The notes: generated by a model from the sequence alone, not told the origin. A stretch of DNA of 64,000 bases from Saccharibacter sp. EH611 (GCF_009834765.1 NZ_WVHP01000025.1:62001-126000); one strand, 5' to 3'; shown: positions 7,727-17,220, counted from the first letter of the stretch. A program made the numbers and translations.

Positions 7727-8620
7727 ATGACAGCGCCCTCACTTAAATATCTAGCGGCTTTTATGGCGGTGGCTCAGGAGGGGAGCTTTACTCGGGCTGC
7801 TGCAACGCTGGGCCTGTCCCCTTCTGCGGTCAGTCATATGATGCGCCAGTTTGAAGAGCAGCTTGGCGTGCGTCTGCTGGCCCGTACAACCCGTCATGTG
7901 TCTTTAACCCCTCTGGGCGAGCAGTTGATGGAGCAAGCCGGCCCGTCTTTGGAGCAGATCCATCAAACGCTGGACGAACTGGTGGCGTCGCAGGCAGAGC
8001 CGTCTGGCACGCTGCGGGTGACGACGGGCGACCATCAGGCGGAACGTTTTCTCCTCCCCGCCATTGCGCCTTTATTGGATCGTTACCCTCGTTTAACAAT
8101 TGAGATCAGTGTGGATGCACGCATGGTGGATCTCGTTGAGGAGCGATTTGACGCGGGGATACGGCTTGGAGAAACCTTAGCGCAGGATATGATTGCCGTG
8201 CCGGTTGGTCCGATGATGAGCATGGCGGTTGTGGGGTCTCCTGACTATTTCCGCCGTCATGCACCGCCACGCACACCCGATGACCTTGCGCGCCATCGCT
8301 GCATTAATCTGCGGTTTCCAACCTATGGCCATCTGTATGCGTGGGAGTTTGAAAAAGAGGGCCAGCCCTTCACACGGCGCGTGTCGGGGCCTCTGATCGT
8401 CAATGACAGTCATCTTGCGCATCTGGGTGCGTGTCAGGGCAGTGGGCTCGCCTGTTTGCCTGATGATATGGTGAAGGAGGACATAGACGCGGGGCGGTTG
8501 ATACGCGTGCTGGCCTCATGGTGTCCGCCTTTTCCGGGCTATCATCTTTATTACCCGAGCCGACGGCAGAAAACCCCGGCCCTCGCAGCCTTGATTGAAG
8601 CGCTGCGGGCGATCGATTAA
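7727..8620 (+). CDS. LysR family transcriptional regulator
   Basis: A 297-aa protein of normal LysR length. It has an N-terminal winged HTH (LKYLAAFMAVAQEGSFTRAAATLGLSPSAVSHMMRQFEEQLGVRLLARTTRHV) and a C-terminal effector domain with the segment IEISVDARMVDLVEERFDAGIRLGE, typical of the CrgA/AaeR-like branch. It is divergent from the MFS exporter and most likely controls it. Its stop overlaps the stop of the convergent argP gene by 4 nt (8617-8620). Confidence 0.9.
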   Translation: MTAPSLKYLAAFMAVAQEGSFTRAAATLGLSPSAVSHMMRQFEEQLGVRLLARTTRHVSLTPLGEQLMEQAGPSLEQIHQTLDELVASQAEPSGTLRVTTGDHQAERFLLPAIAPLLDRYPRLTIEISVDARMVDLVEERFDAGIRLGETLAQDMIAVPVGPMMSMAVVGSPDYFRRHAPPRTPDDLARHRCINLRFPTYGHLYAWEFEKEGQPFTRRVSGPLIVNDSHLAHLGACQGSGLACLPDDMVKEDIDAGRLIRVLASWCPPFPGYHLYYPSRRQKTPALAALIEALRAID

Positions 8621-9516
8621 ACCGGTGTGAGATGGTCGCGGGCAGCGCGGCAAACCGCTTGTGTGAGGGGGCGAAGCTGGGGCGCATAAAGGCGCGGAAC
8701 CACCCAATAGAGCGGCACAGTTGGGCGGTGATAGGGAGGAAGCTCTATGAGTTTCCCCTGCTGTAGCGCTGCCTCGACGAGGTAAGAGGGGTGGAGAGCC
8801 CATGCCAGACCCGCGAGTGTGAGGTCATAGAACCCTTGGGCGGACGGTATCCAATGGGTAGGCGCTTGTGCAAGAGAGACCTGATAGGTCGCTTTGGCCC
8901 ATTTTTCTTGAAAAACATCATGCTGGTCGAACCGCAAAACCGGGCTGTGACGAAGGCTGTCTGCGGTTACACCAGAGGGGAAATGGCGTGTGATAAAGTC
9001 AGGATGGGCACAGGCAACGTATGTGATCTGGCCAAGCGGTGTGGCCTGGCAGCCGGGAACGGGGGAGGGATCGGCACTGATAGCCGCCATGACGCGGCCC
9101 TCGCGGAGATGACGGGCCGTGTGGTGCTCGTCATCGAGATGAATATCGAGGGTGAGGTTATGCTCTTGCGCGACATGGGTCATCGCTTGGGGAAACCAGC
9201 TGGCCATACTGTCAGAGTTCACGGCCACTCTCAGAGCGAGGGGCGGGGCTTCTGCATGACGGGCTGTGTGGGGGAGAGCGGGGAGGTCGGCTTCAAGGAG
9301 GCGGACGCGCTCAAGATGCGTGGCGAGGGTTTGCCCCAAAGGAGTGAGGGTGCAGGGTGTCCCACGGATGAGCAATGTATGGCCGAGCCTCTCTTCAAGG
9401 CTACGCACCCGCTGGGAAACGGCAGAGGATGTCATCCCAAGGCGACGTGCCGCGCGCTCAAAACTGCCTTCACGGGCAACGGTGCTGACAGCGAGGAGAG
9501 AGGGGTAATCTAACAT
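8617..9516 (-). CDS. argP: ArgP-type LysR regulator
   Basis: A 299-aa LysR protein whose N-terminus (SLLAVSTVAREGSFERAARRLGM, then TSSAVSQRVRSLEERLG) matches the ArgP/IciA subgroup rather than general LysR proteins. ArgP senses lysine and arginine and activates the amino-acid exporter argO/lysE. A LysE-type exporter gene starts 75 bp away on the other strand, which is the classic argP-argO divergent pair. The effector domain is complete. Confidence 0.85.
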   Translation of the reverse strand: MLDYPSLLAVSTVAREGSFERAARRLGMTSSAVSQRVRSLEERLGHTLLIRGTPCTLTPLGQTLATHLERVRLLEADLPALPHTARHAEAPPLALRVAVNSDSMASWFPQAMTHVAQEHNLTLDIHLDDEHHTARHLREGRVMAAISADPSPVPGCQATPLGQITYVACAHPDFITRHFPSGVTADSLRHSPVLRFDQHDVFQEKWAKATYQVSLAQAPTHWIPSAQGFYDLTLAGLAWALHPSYLVEAALQQGKLIELPPYHRPTVPLYWVVPRLYAPQLRPLTQAVCRAARDHLTPV

Positions 9517-9590
9517 GAATAAAATTTTGCTTTATAGGCATTAGTAAAACAAGTTTTTCTTAAAGCCCTTTTGCTGCTTAACGTTTGTCT

Positions 9591-10208
9591 ATGATGAACT
9601 TTATCGGCAGCTTCGGGGCCGGATTTGGCCTTTCTCTATCGCTTAATTCAGCTATTGGGGTGCAAAATATCATTCTGATGCGCCAAGGGCTTCAACGCCG
9701 CTATGTTGGGCGGCTTGTGGTGTTTTGTAGTGCGGTTGATGCCGTGCTGATGACCCTTGGTGTGAGTGGATTGGGCACATTGTTAGCGGCGCTCCCTCTT
9801 TTCAAGATGGTCTTGAGCTATAGCGGGGCGCTTTTCTTAGCGGTGTATGGGCTGCTCTCATTACGTAAGATGCTGAGTGAGCCGGAGGTGGATGTTGAGG
9901 TGGCGTCCTCGGTCAGTGCTCGTCGTGTGTTGATGACGATGGCCGGCGTTACGTTGCTGAACCCTCATGTTTATGTCGATACGATGTTGCTGGTTGGCAC
10001 AACGGGAGCCGCGCAACCGCGTGCGCTGCACTCTATTTTTACCGTTGGGGCGGTGAGTGGAAGTGCGGCGTGGTTTTCGTTGCTGGGCTATGGCGTGCGC
10101 TGGCTCCGCCCTTGGCTGATGCGGCCATTATTATGGCGTGCTCTTGATGGTTTTACGGGTCTGTTGATGATTGGCCTTGCGGTGTCGTTGGTGATCCACG
10201 CGCAATAG
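9591..10208 (+). CDS. argO: LysE/ArgO family amino-acid exporter
   Basis: A 205-aa membrane protein with about six hydrophobic segments and LysE-family signatures: the N-terminal FGLSLSLNSAIGVQNIILMRQGL, and GVTLLNPHVYVDTMLL in the middle, where the NPH motif is typical. It exports basic amino acids such as arginine or lysine. It is divergent from argP, which presumably activates it. The start is one of two adjacent ATGs (9591 or 9594); an in-frame TTG at 9585 is also possible. No strong ribosome-binding site precedes them. Confidence 0.85.
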   Translation: MMNFIGSFGAGFGLSLSLNSAIGVQNIILMRQGLQRRYVGRLVVFCSAVDAVLMTLGVSGLGTLLAALPLFKMVLSYSGALFLAVYGLLSLRKMLSEPEVDVEVASSVSARRVLMTMAGVTLLNPHVYVDTMLLVGTTGAAQPRALHSIFTVGAVSGSAAWFSLLGYGVRWLRPWLMRPLLWRALDGFTGLLMIGLAVSLVIHAQ

Positions 10209-10265
10209 CGGGGGCCGGCATGAGGGAGATGAGAAGCCAAGGAGGCTCCCCATCTCTGCACGAGG

Positions 10266-11168
10266 TTAGCTGGGGGTGTGGGTGCGGATAAGCTCTTCTA
10301 ACAGCGCGCGGTCTTTAGCACTGACGCCTTGAAGGGGCTCTGGCAGGCATGGCTCCTTAGCGAGGCCCATCAAGGCAGCTGTCGAGGCGATAACGCGGAG
10401 GGAACCGCCATAACGGTCGCTCATCTCCCAAAACGGTTTGAAGGTCGCAGAGACGCTCTCAATCGTGGCGTGGTCGCCTCCAAGGGCGGCGTCTGTCAGA
10501 CGGCGCGCGAGCTTGGGGAAGAGGCCGCCCCATGCAGAATACCAGATTTTAGCCCCATGACGCAGGCCATCGGCGGCTGTTGGGTCTCCGCTGACACCAA
10601 GGGTGAGGCTGGCTGGGGACTGTTCGGCAAGGCGGTGCAGACGAGCGATGGCTTCTTGAGCGGTTGGGAAAGCGCTGGGCACTTTGATCGAGGCGATATG
10701 AGGCAGGGCGGCGATACGCTGGACGAGCGCATCAGAAAAGCGGAATTGTGTGGTGCCGGGTGTGTCGTAAATAATAACAGGCACAGAGACGGCACGGCTG
10801 ACGGCGGCGTAAAGAGAGAAGACTTCCTCGTCACGCAATGGGAAATAGCTCATCGCGGGGAGAAGCAGCGCTTGCGCTCCCGCCTTTTGCGCGTCTTCAG
10901 CATGGGCGAGCACATCGCGAAGGCGGATGGCCCCGATGCTCACCAGCACAGGCGTAGCCCCTGCTTCTTGCACGGCCAGTTCAGCAACGCGGGCGCGTTC
11001 TTGTCGGGAGAGGTAAGCGTAAGACCCCGTTGAGCCTTCTGCTCCAATGGAGTCCACGCCGGCTTCTGTGAGGCGGTTGATCAGGCGCGCAAAGGCGCGT
11101 TCATCAATCCCGTCTTGGGTGATGGGGGTGATGGGAAAAGCGCTTAGGCCGTTAAACGTCATAGACAT
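10266..11168 (-). CDS. Dihydrodipicolinate synthase (DapA/NAL) family aldolase
   Basis: A 300-aa class I aldolase of the DapA/N-acetylneuraminate lyase family. The catalytic tyrosine is in VPVIIYDTPG and the Schiff-base lysine in IASIKVPSAF. The substrate-binding GSTGSYAYLS replaces the GTTGE of true DapA. That change and the lack of any lysine-pathway neighbour suggest a catabolic or secondary aldolase (2-oxo acid cleavage) rather than the housekeeping dapA. It is followed downstream by a gap and preceded by a DMT-type exporter on the same strand, perhaps one transcript. Confidence 0.8.
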   Translation of the reverse strand: MSMTFNGLSAFPITPITQDGIDERAFARLINRLTEAGVDSIGAEGSTGSYAYLSRQERARVAELAVQEAGATPVLVSIGAIRLRDVLAHAEDAQKAGAQALLLPAMSYFPLRDEEVFSLYAAVSRAVSVPVIIYDTPGTTQFRFSDALVQRIAALPHIASIKVPSAFPTAQEAIARLHRLAEQSPASLTLGVSGDPTAADGLRHGAKIWYSAWGGLFPKLARRLTDAALGGDHATIESVSATFKPFWEMSDRYGGSLRVIASTAALMGLAKEPCLPEPLQGVSAKDRALLEELIRTHTPS

Positions 11169-11199
11169 AAAACGTCATCCTTTCATGGGAAGTAGAGGG

Positions 11200-11676
11200 T
11201 TAATGGCGAACCATGACCACGCCAAGAATAAGCAAGAGGGCGCCGGTGAGGCGCGTTGCATTAATGCGGTGGATGGGCAGCCCCATAAAGCCGATATGGT
11301 CGAGCACGATAGAGCCTACCATTTGCCCGACCACAACAAAGGCTAGCACGGTCGCGGCGCCAAAGCGTGGCACCATCACGATGCCGGTCGCAACGAAAAT
11401 GGCCCCGAAAATGCCGCCCGTCCATGAGGATGCCGAGCTGTGTCGGATAAGGCGGCTGAGGGGTTGAGCGCTGGGAGAGAGCAGCGTGCCTGCTAGAGCG
11501 ATGGCGAGCATCAAGACCAGTCCGACAATGTAGCTCCCCACGCCAGCCCACCAAGGGGAGGCGAGTTCAGCACGCAGGCGTGTGTTAAAGACTTGTTGTA
11601 GAGCCAAGCTCACCCCCGCTCCGATGATCAGGAGAAAGGAGAGTGCCCAGCCTGTAAAAGAAGTAATGGTCATCAT
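11200..11676 (-). CDS. DMT/YdcZ (DUF606) family membrane transporter
   Basis: A 158-aa membrane protein with about five hydrophobic segments: LLIIGAGVSLALQQVFNTRLR, SYIVGLVLMLAIALAGTLL, GIFGAIFVATGIVMVPRFGA, TVLAFVVVGQMVGSIVLDH and LTGALLLILGVVMVR. This is the single-domain DUF606/YdcZ pattern of the drug/metabolite transporter superfamily. I start at the ATG pair 11676/11673 after AAGAGAAG; a longer frame upstream is not membrane-like. Many members occur as pairs, but no second copy is adjacent here. Substrate unknown. Confidence 0.8.
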   Translation of the reverse strand: MMTITSFTGWALSFLLIIGAGVSLALQQVFNTRLRAELASPWWAGVGSYIVGLVLMLAIALAGTLLSPSAQPLSRLIRHSSASSWTGGIFGAIFVATGIVMVPRFGAATVLAFVVVGQMVGSIVLDHIGFMGLPIHRINATRLTGALLLILGVVMVRH

Positions 11677-12194
11677 GTGTCTTCTCTTACAGCTGAAGAA
11701 TGAGCAGATTATAGAACGTATGTGATGGGCACTGGCATCATGCGTTGCCTTATGTAGCCCTACGGATAGGGAGGAGAGTATGCGTTTCTGAACCGCATAT
11801 GCCTGCCTGCGTGCCATGTGCGGTGCGTGGGCTATGATGAGAGACGTGGCGTAAGAGCCCCGTGCGAGCACTGGGGTTTTGAACGGTTGGGAAGGCGTTT
11901 GTAGGAGGGGGAAACGGGTAAAACATCAGGTCTGCCCTTAGGCCTTGGCGGAGGAAGAAGGACGTTCATCATCATGAAGAGCGGCAGACCGTTCTGTGCT
12001 GGTTGTGATGCGCCTTGGGGCGTGAGTGGGTGAGAGCCTACAGGCGGTGAGAGCGGCATAAGCGGCATGTGATGTGAGAAGACGGTGCACATCTTGTTGA
12101 GGAACAGAGATGAACGAGCGGCTCTTCAATACAGTTATGCAGGGTCGCCCGTAGAAGCGTGTGTTGGCGGTGCAGCTGTTGCGGTCAACAGGGA
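11677..12194. other. Gene-poor region with degenerate coding traces
   Basis: No complete gene. On the minus strand a frame from about 12190 to 11938 (containing IPVDRNSCTANTRFYGRP and LKSRSFISVPQQDVHRLL) looks protein-like but has no ATG/GTG start or ribosome-binding site; only a TTG at 12129 is available. It may be the relic of a short gene that followed the AraC regulator. Confidence 0.35.
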
Positions 12195-12822
12195 TTATCT
12201 TGGGCTAGATGAGGGATATTGGCCCTGATAGCTGCGGGGTGTTGTGCCAAAAGCCTGGCGGAATAGGCGGCCCATATGGCTTTGATCGGCAAATCCGGCT
12301 TGTAAGGCGGTGTCGGCAAGGCTCTGCCCTTGGCGAAGGAAGGCCTTAGCGCGGTTAAGGCGGCCAAGTCGTTGGAACCCTTGAGGAGAGATCCCATATT
12401 CTCGCCGGAAACGCCGCGAGTAGGCTTCGCGCGTCATGTGATGGCGACGCGCGAGGCACAGAGAGAATATGGTGAGGCGTGTCATTGACGATCTCACTGA
12501 GCAAGGCTGCACAGTCAGCAGGGTCAACGCTATAGCCGGGGGTGAGATACAGGTTCACACAACGTGTCTCAAGGCCAATATCGCGGGAATAATGCACCAC
12601 ACCAGCGGGGATGCGTAGCGCCTGCCCGGCCGATAGGAACACGCAATGGTTGGGCAGAATGAAGTGGCGGCAGCCTGTTAGGACAAAGGCGAGTTGGTCT
12701 TCCTCATGGCAATGGGCGGGCAGGGCGAGCCTATGGCCCTGAGCGAGGCTTACTTCACGAAGGTGAGCATCATCCGTGCGCCAATAATGCCAAGGGTAGC
12801 GCGGTGTGGACGGTATCGACAA
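12195..12822 (-). pseudogene. AraC family regulator broken by a frameshift
   Basis: Two overlapping frames together make one AraC protein. Bases 12822 to about 12465 encode the cupin-like sensing domain (LPAHCHEEDQLAFVLTG, RIPAGVVHYSRDIG). Bases about 12460 to 12195 encode the HTH_18 DNA-binding domain (HHMTREAYSRRFRREYG, SLADTALQAGFADQSHMGRLFRQAFG). The break falls at a short AG/CT repeat (about 12460-12466). One extra CT unit would restore a continuous frame reading HILSLCLARRHHMTRE. As written, the sensor would be made without its DNA-binding domain. Confidence 0.75.
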
Positions 12823-13144
12823 AATGGCACTCCTCCCCCTCTAGAACGCGAACAGATCAATGGTGTCTTAGTCATTCTCTGACCCATCTGTCTGGAGGTA
12901 ATGTAGGGAATAGATGATTCTTTTGCCATATAAGCCGTAGTGTCAGGCACGGCTTTCTTCCCTGTTAAGGTGGGCCGGTTTGGCGTATCTGCTGCCAGCC
13001 TATCTTTGAGAGCTCTATGGTCATCACGCCGGGCATGGCGTGTGGAGGGGGAGGGCGTTGACTGTTATGACCGGCGTTTTCTCAGGGGAGGAGCCCCATG
13101 ACAAACTGATGACTGAACATAGCTCTAGGCGCTAGGAGGGTATG
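12823..13144. other. Spacer without recognisable gene
   Basis: Nothing supported. Short frames only, on both strands, without ribosome-binding sites. It probably holds the promoter of the broken AraC gene. Confidence 0.3.
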
Positions 13145-13453
13145 TTAAACGGGGGGTGTTTCTGGCACGAGGGCGAGGAATCCACCTTCTGTTGCGCGGA
13201 TGCGAAGCGCTTTGGCGGGTTCATAATCGGGATCGTAATAAAACGCTTCGGCTTGTGCCATGGATGGGAAGCGAATGATAATGAGAACAGATTGTGCTGT
13301 TCCCTCAACGGGGGTGAGGTCAGACACTCTGGTGGTGATTTCTCCACCGTAGCGTTGGCGAATAGGCCCAGCTTTTTGACGATATTCTGCCATGAGGGCG
13401 GGATCAGTAACGGAAAAATTTCCAATGAGGTAAGCGGGTTTGTGGTCGGCCAT
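13145..13453 (-). CDS. DUF1330 domain protein
   Basis: A 102-aa protein covering the whole DUF1330 (dimeric ferredoxin-like) fold. It starts MADHKPAYLIGNFSVTDP, with YRQKAGPIRQRYGGE in the middle, then VLIIIRFPSMAQAEAFYYDPDYEPAKALR, the signature stretch of the family. Members are small dimeric proteins of uncertain function. The start at 13453 follows GAGAAG at good spacing; an in-frame upstream extension to 13501 is not conserved-looking. It stands alone. Confidence 0.85.
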   Translation of the reverse strand: MADHKPAYLIGNFSVTDPALMAEYRQKAGPIRQRYGGEITTRVSDLTPVEGTAQSVLIIIRFPSMAQAEAFYYDPDYEPAKALRIRATEGGFLALVPETPPV

Positions 13454-13836
13454 GATGTCTATCTTCTCATAATAGTTACGTTTACGAATTGATGGTGACA
13501 TAGGTCATGGATGGAAAGCAATTATTTTTAGAAGAGCGTCGTCATGCAGAAGAGTGGTTGTTTCTTTTCTACGGAAGATGAGGGGGTTTCTATGATTTTT
13601 TGTGTAGGAGTGAGATGATCTCTTCATGTTTGTGATGAGCCGTTAGGCTGCGTGTTCTCTTAGTCACGGCCTTACAGGAATGGGGCGTTTATTAGGGGCA
13701 TGCTGTAGAAAGGCGCTTTTGCGTGCATGGTGCACCCTTTTAGCCGGGGCATGATGGATGCACCCCCGGCCAAAAGGCTCAATCCTGTGCTCATACGACG
13801 ACAAAGCCCGTCGTGAGAGAAGAGCACAGGTCTGTG
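13454..13836. other. Intergenic region between DUF1330 and S46 peptidase genes
   Basis: No gene seen. It holds the DUF1330 gene promoter and, at 13736-13777, a strong hairpin downstream of the S46 peptidase. Confidence 0.4.
13736..13777. repeat. Strong imperfect hairpin downstream of the S46 peptidase gene
   Basis: CCTTTTAGCCGGGG (13736-13749) pairs with CCCCGGCCAAAAGG (13764-13777), 14 bp with one mismatch. It lies 60 nt after the peptidase stop and probably ends or stabilises that transcript, although no T-tract follows on the minus strand. Confidence 0.5.
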
Positions 13837-15933
13837 TTAACGGTGCCCGTGGCTGAGCTCATCCGCGAGTGTCGGTTCATGATACACCGTGCGAAGAGCG
13901 CTGATAATGGCGCTCGTGTCTGTTGCCACAGCACGGTTTTGGGTGATGTCGTAATAGAGATCCCCTGCAAGGCTAGGGAGGTTCCCATCAAAGATGAGCC
14001 CGACAGCATGGCCGTTGCGGTCAATAACGGGAGAGCCTGAATTCCCTCCAACAATATCATTGGTCGAGACGAAATCGAGTTTCGTGTCTGGCTTGAGGGC
14101 CGAGCGTGCGTCTAACCAGCGTTGCGGAAGGGCAAAAGGGGCATGGCCTGTCGCGTGTTGATACATGCCTTCAAAGGTCGTGAAGGGGGCAATGGTGTGT
14201 CCATTTTGCGTCCATCCTGTTACGGTTCCGTAAGAGAGACGGGGTGAGAACGTGGCATCAGGGTAGCGTTCATCCGTTTTCCCAAGAGACTGAGCATAGG
14301 CCAGCCGTGCTCGGGCGATGCGTGTGTTGGCTTGGTTAAGCGGTGCGGTGACGTCGTCATTAAAGTGCTTGCGCAGGGCGGCATAGGCTGGATAGAGGCG
14401 GCGCATGACGACAATCAATGGGTCGGAGGAGGCATTAACTGCTGTGCTGCTGCCGCGCCAGAGGGCGAGACGGACGCTGGGGTCAGATAACGTAGTGCTC
14501 TGCACGAGGTGTGCTGCCACGCTGTCAGGGTCGTCATGGCCTAAAAGAGTGTGAACAAGAGGGTCATCCGTGCCGAGCTGTTGGCGTAAGGTGGTGAGGG
14601 CGAGGGCCAGTGTGGCGGTTTCGAGCTCTGGGTAAAATGGGGTTTTTGCGCCCAGTTCAGCCTCAATTTCCCCAAGCTGAGCGTCATGAAAGCCTGCGAG
14701 GCGCTGTGCGTCTGGGCGTGTGCGTTGTGTCGTGCCATCAACGAGGGTGAGCGCTGTGCCCGTGATCCCGCGTAGGGCTTGGCGGAGGCCAACGTAACGG
14801 GGCAAGAGAGCGCGACCTTGTGTGAGGGCCTCGTCAACGTGGCGGAAGGGGGTGCCATATTGTTTCAAGCGTGCTGGGTCGGCATTGATCCATGCCTGTA
14901 AAGCGTCATCTTCTTGTGCGCGCTGGGCGATGATCGCGCTTGAGCGGAGGGATTCTTGAATGCCAGAGAACGCTTTTAGCCGGTTTTGCACGAGGAAGAA
15001 CGTGTTTTGAGACTCTTGACGATGGCGGTCACTCTGCCGTGCATACTGCCACAGCATTCCTTCCAGCAAGGTGCTGTTTTCAATCATACGAGGATTGATG
15101 ACATCACGTTGAAAACGCAGTTCAGCGGCTGACAGTCCACGTTGTGTGCGGCCCGGATTGCCGGAGGTAAAGACAAGTTCTCCCGCTTTAGGCCCGTTGG
15201 GGTTAAAGGGGAGGTAAGGCGTGTGGACAGGGGCGCCGTTTTCATACACACGCAGCATCGAGAGGTCGATATCATAGCGCGGATAGTTGAAATTATCGGG
15301 GTCTCCGCCAAAAAAGGCGATATCTTGCTCTGGTGCCATGACAGCGCGGACATCTTGATAGCGACGATAGCGATAAAGAGCTGTTTGCCCGCCATGATAG
15401 AGCGAGACCACATCACAACGCCAGCGGGTCGGGTTGCCATCCACACAGTCTTTGGTCAGGCGTCCTTCAATAGCTTGGCGTGCGTCAGAATAAGCCCCGC
15501 CGCTTTTGCCCGCTGTGGCCCGGTCAATATCTGCGGAGACATCTTTGATACTATCGAGCCGATCCAGCTCCATCGCGGGGCATTGGCGTTCTTCAGCGAG
15601 GGAGGCGGTGTAAAACCCATTGCGGAAATAATCGTGATCTTTGTCAGACAGCGCATCAAGGCAGGAATTGGCGCAATGATGGTTGGTCATCACCAGTCCA
15701 TCAGCAGAGACAAAAGAGGCCGAGCATCCTTCTGCCAGACGGGCTGAGGACTGAATGACATGTTTCGTCCATTGTGGTGTAGGTGTGAACTGATAATGTT
15801 TCTGGAGCGATGCGATCGGTAGATGATCAAATGTCCACATCCCCTCATCAGCATGGCTTGCTGTGTTGGCACCAAGCCCAAGCAGACTGGCAGCAAGGAA
15901 AAGTGAGGAACGAAGAGAGGGAATGTGAAGCAT
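13837..15933 (-). CDS. S46 family dipeptidyl-peptidase (DPP7/DPP11-like)
   Basis: A 698-aa protein of typical S46 length. It begins with a signal peptide (SSLFLAASLLGLGANTASHA, cleaved near residue 28), so it is exported to the periplasm. The catalytic histidine is in VMTNHHCANSC (about residues 81-91) and the serine in IVGGNSGSPVIDRNG (about 635-645), the S46 hallmarks. It removes dipeptides from peptide N-termini, feeding amino-acid uptake. Whether it prefers hydrophobic (DPP7) or acidic (DPP11) residues cannot be read from the sequence alone. Transcribed alone, it ends in a strong hairpin. Confidence 0.9.
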   Translation of the reverse strand: MLHIPSLRSSLFLAASLLGLGANTASHADEGMWTFDHLPIASLQKHYQFTPTPQWTKHVIQSSARLAEGCSASFVSADGLVMTNHHCANSCLDALSDKDHDYFRNGFYTASLAEERQCPAMELDRLDSIKDVSADIDRATAGKSGGAYSDARQAIEGRLTKDCVDGNPTRWRCDVVSLYHGGQTALYRYRRYQDVRAVMAPEQDIAFFGGDPDNFNYPRYDIDLSMLRVYENGAPVHTPYLPFNPNGPKAGELVFTSGNPGRTQRGLSAAELRFQRDVINPRMIENSTLLEGMLWQYARQSDRHRQESQNTFFLVQNRLKAFSGIQESLRSSAIIAQRAQEDDALQAWINADPARLKQYGTPFRHVDEALTQGRALLPRYVGLRQALRGITGTALTLVDGTTQRTRPDAQRLAGFHDAQLGEIEAELGAKTPFYPELETATLALALTTLRQQLGTDDPLVHTLLGHDDPDSVAAHLVQSTTLSDPSVRLALWRGSSTAVNASSDPLIVVMRRLYPAYAALRKHFNDDVTAPLNQANTRIARARLAYAQSLGKTDERYPDATFSPRLSYGTVTGWTQNGHTIAPFTTFEGMYQHATGHAPFALPQRWLDARSALKPDTKLDFVSTNDIVGGNSGSPVIDRNGHAVGLIFDGNLPSLAGDLYYDITQNRAVATDTSAIISALRTVYHEPTLADELSHGHR

Positions 15934-16009
15934 GAGAAAGCTCAGTAGTTAATACTATAACGAATTCGTAATTATCATCACAAAGCGTGATGGCCGGCAA
16001 GTTAATTTT

Positions 16010-16535
16010 CTATGATGTATGTTTCTTTTGTTTTTTCGTTGACGCTGTATGACGGCAGCCATGTGTGGAACGGGGAGGGGCTTTTTTGGGGTTAAGTGCG
16101 GAGGCTTGGTTATAAAGGAGGCGGTCGAGTGTCCATGAATCCACGTCAAGTCTTTGTGCAAGTGCTCGAAGGATGTCTTCTTTTTTCTTATAAGATGTTT
16201 CTTTAAATCCCCAATGTTCTAGAAGGCTGTTTATTCTGCTATCAATGGCTAAGTGATCATTCATGATGTCGTCACACGTATCCATTGGAATATTGCGCGC
16301 ATATTTATCTCCAATGTAGCTGTATGTCTTTAGATATGTGATAAGGGCATGCGCTGTAGGTTGGCTTTATCCCCCCATTCTTGAGCGCCTTGGCGCATTT
16401 GGGAAAGAGAGCTTCTGATTTTAGTCACCTCTTGTTGACGTGTATTTATGAGACTACCATCATTTTCTCTCATTAAAAGAGATATGGTGATCTGTGAGGT
16501 CTCTCGACTGTTTATGGGGGAGTGATGACAGTATT
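16010..16535 (-). pseudogene. Decayed HhH-GPD-type DNA glycosylase gene (C-terminal part)
   Basis: Two minus-strand frames join into one protein-like sequence. The first (about 16535-16335) reads INTRQQEVTKIRSSLSQMRQ and QEWGDKANLQRMPLSHI before a stop. The second (about 16345-16010) reads KTYSYIGDKYARNIPMD, LAIDSRINSLLEHWG and LDVDSWTLDRLLYN. The order helix, IGDKYARN hairpin, then a conserved aspartate in AIDSR is what HhH-GPD base-excision glycosylases show around their catalytic Asp. The N-terminus is missing and a frameshift lies near 16340. The family call is tentative; that the gene is broken is clearer. Confidence 0.4.
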
Positions 16536-16650
16536 TCTATACTGATGTCGTAATAATATTTCTATCAATTTATTTTTTAGCGAGATAAAGTGTAAAGCGT
16601 TTTTGGGGCTGCCAAGGCCTAAAATATGGAATGACATGGAGAGGTAGAGG

Positions 16651-17220
16651 GTGAAGCGTTTGTCTAAGTGCGTTAAAATGGTTCCTCAATTAATACGGCG
16701 TTATCTTGCGCGTACTTTTGGTGTCATGGTGATCGCGATTATTCTTTTCATAGCTGGGGTTGAAAGTGGTCAGATTTCGTTGCTTCTGAGTTCCCTGAAT
16801 GGGCTGTCTTTGGGAGGGAAAATGGCTCTCCTCTATGGGGTGTGTTTTGCTCTGATGGTGGTTTACTTCGTGTGCGAAGTCATGACCACACTGATTTTTG
16901 GACGGACGGTAGGGAAGATTATTTACGGTATTTCTGTCAAAGACCACGATGGAGACAATGCCTCACCTGCTTTGTCGCTGAAGCGTTCTGCGTTAGCTTG
17001 GAGTGTGGGGCTGGGGCTGATGCTCCCTTATCTCTATACCATTTGCCTTATTATCTCTTTGGTGCATGTCTGTCGTCGTGGTGCTTCGTGGTGGGATCAG
17101 AAGCTTAGCACCTATGAGCAGTTCTCACCTTATCGGTGGTGGCAGTGGGTTTTGGGGATCATGGCCTATATCGCGCCATGTGTTGTTTTAGTCATTTATG
17201 TAGTGCGTAGGTTTGTTTAA
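16651..17220 (+). CDS. RDD family membrane protein
   Basis: A 189-aa protein with about four hydrophobic segments. The stretch LIFGRTVGKIIYGISVKDHDG, between the second and third segments, is the RDD-domain signature (TxGKxxxGIxV). RDD proteins are small inner-membrane proteins; some act in ion transport, but the role here is unknown. GTG at 16651 follows GAGAGGTAGAGG. It converges on the pigment cluster across a perfect palindrome. Confidence 0.75.
   Translation: MKRLSKCVKMVPQLIRRYLARTFGVMVIAIILFIAGVESGQISLLLSSLNGLSLGGKMALLYGVCFALMVVYFVCEVMTTLIFGRTVGKIIYGISVKDHDGDNASPALSLKRSALAWSVGLGLMLPYLYTICLIISLVHVCRRGASWWDQKLSTYEQFSPYRWWQWVLGIMAYIAPCVVLVIYVVRRFV

Noticed and set aside
8791-9513. 240-aa plus-strand frame opposite argP
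   Set aside because: Antisense frame without motifs or ribosome-binding site; argP on the other strand has full family signatures.
10329-11033. 234-aa plus-strand frame opposite the DapA-like gene
   Set aside because: No motif or start signal; shadow of the real gene.
11938-12129. 63-aa minus-strand frame after the AraC gene
   Set aside because: Only a TTG start and no ribosome-binding site; kept as a possible coding trace, not a gene.
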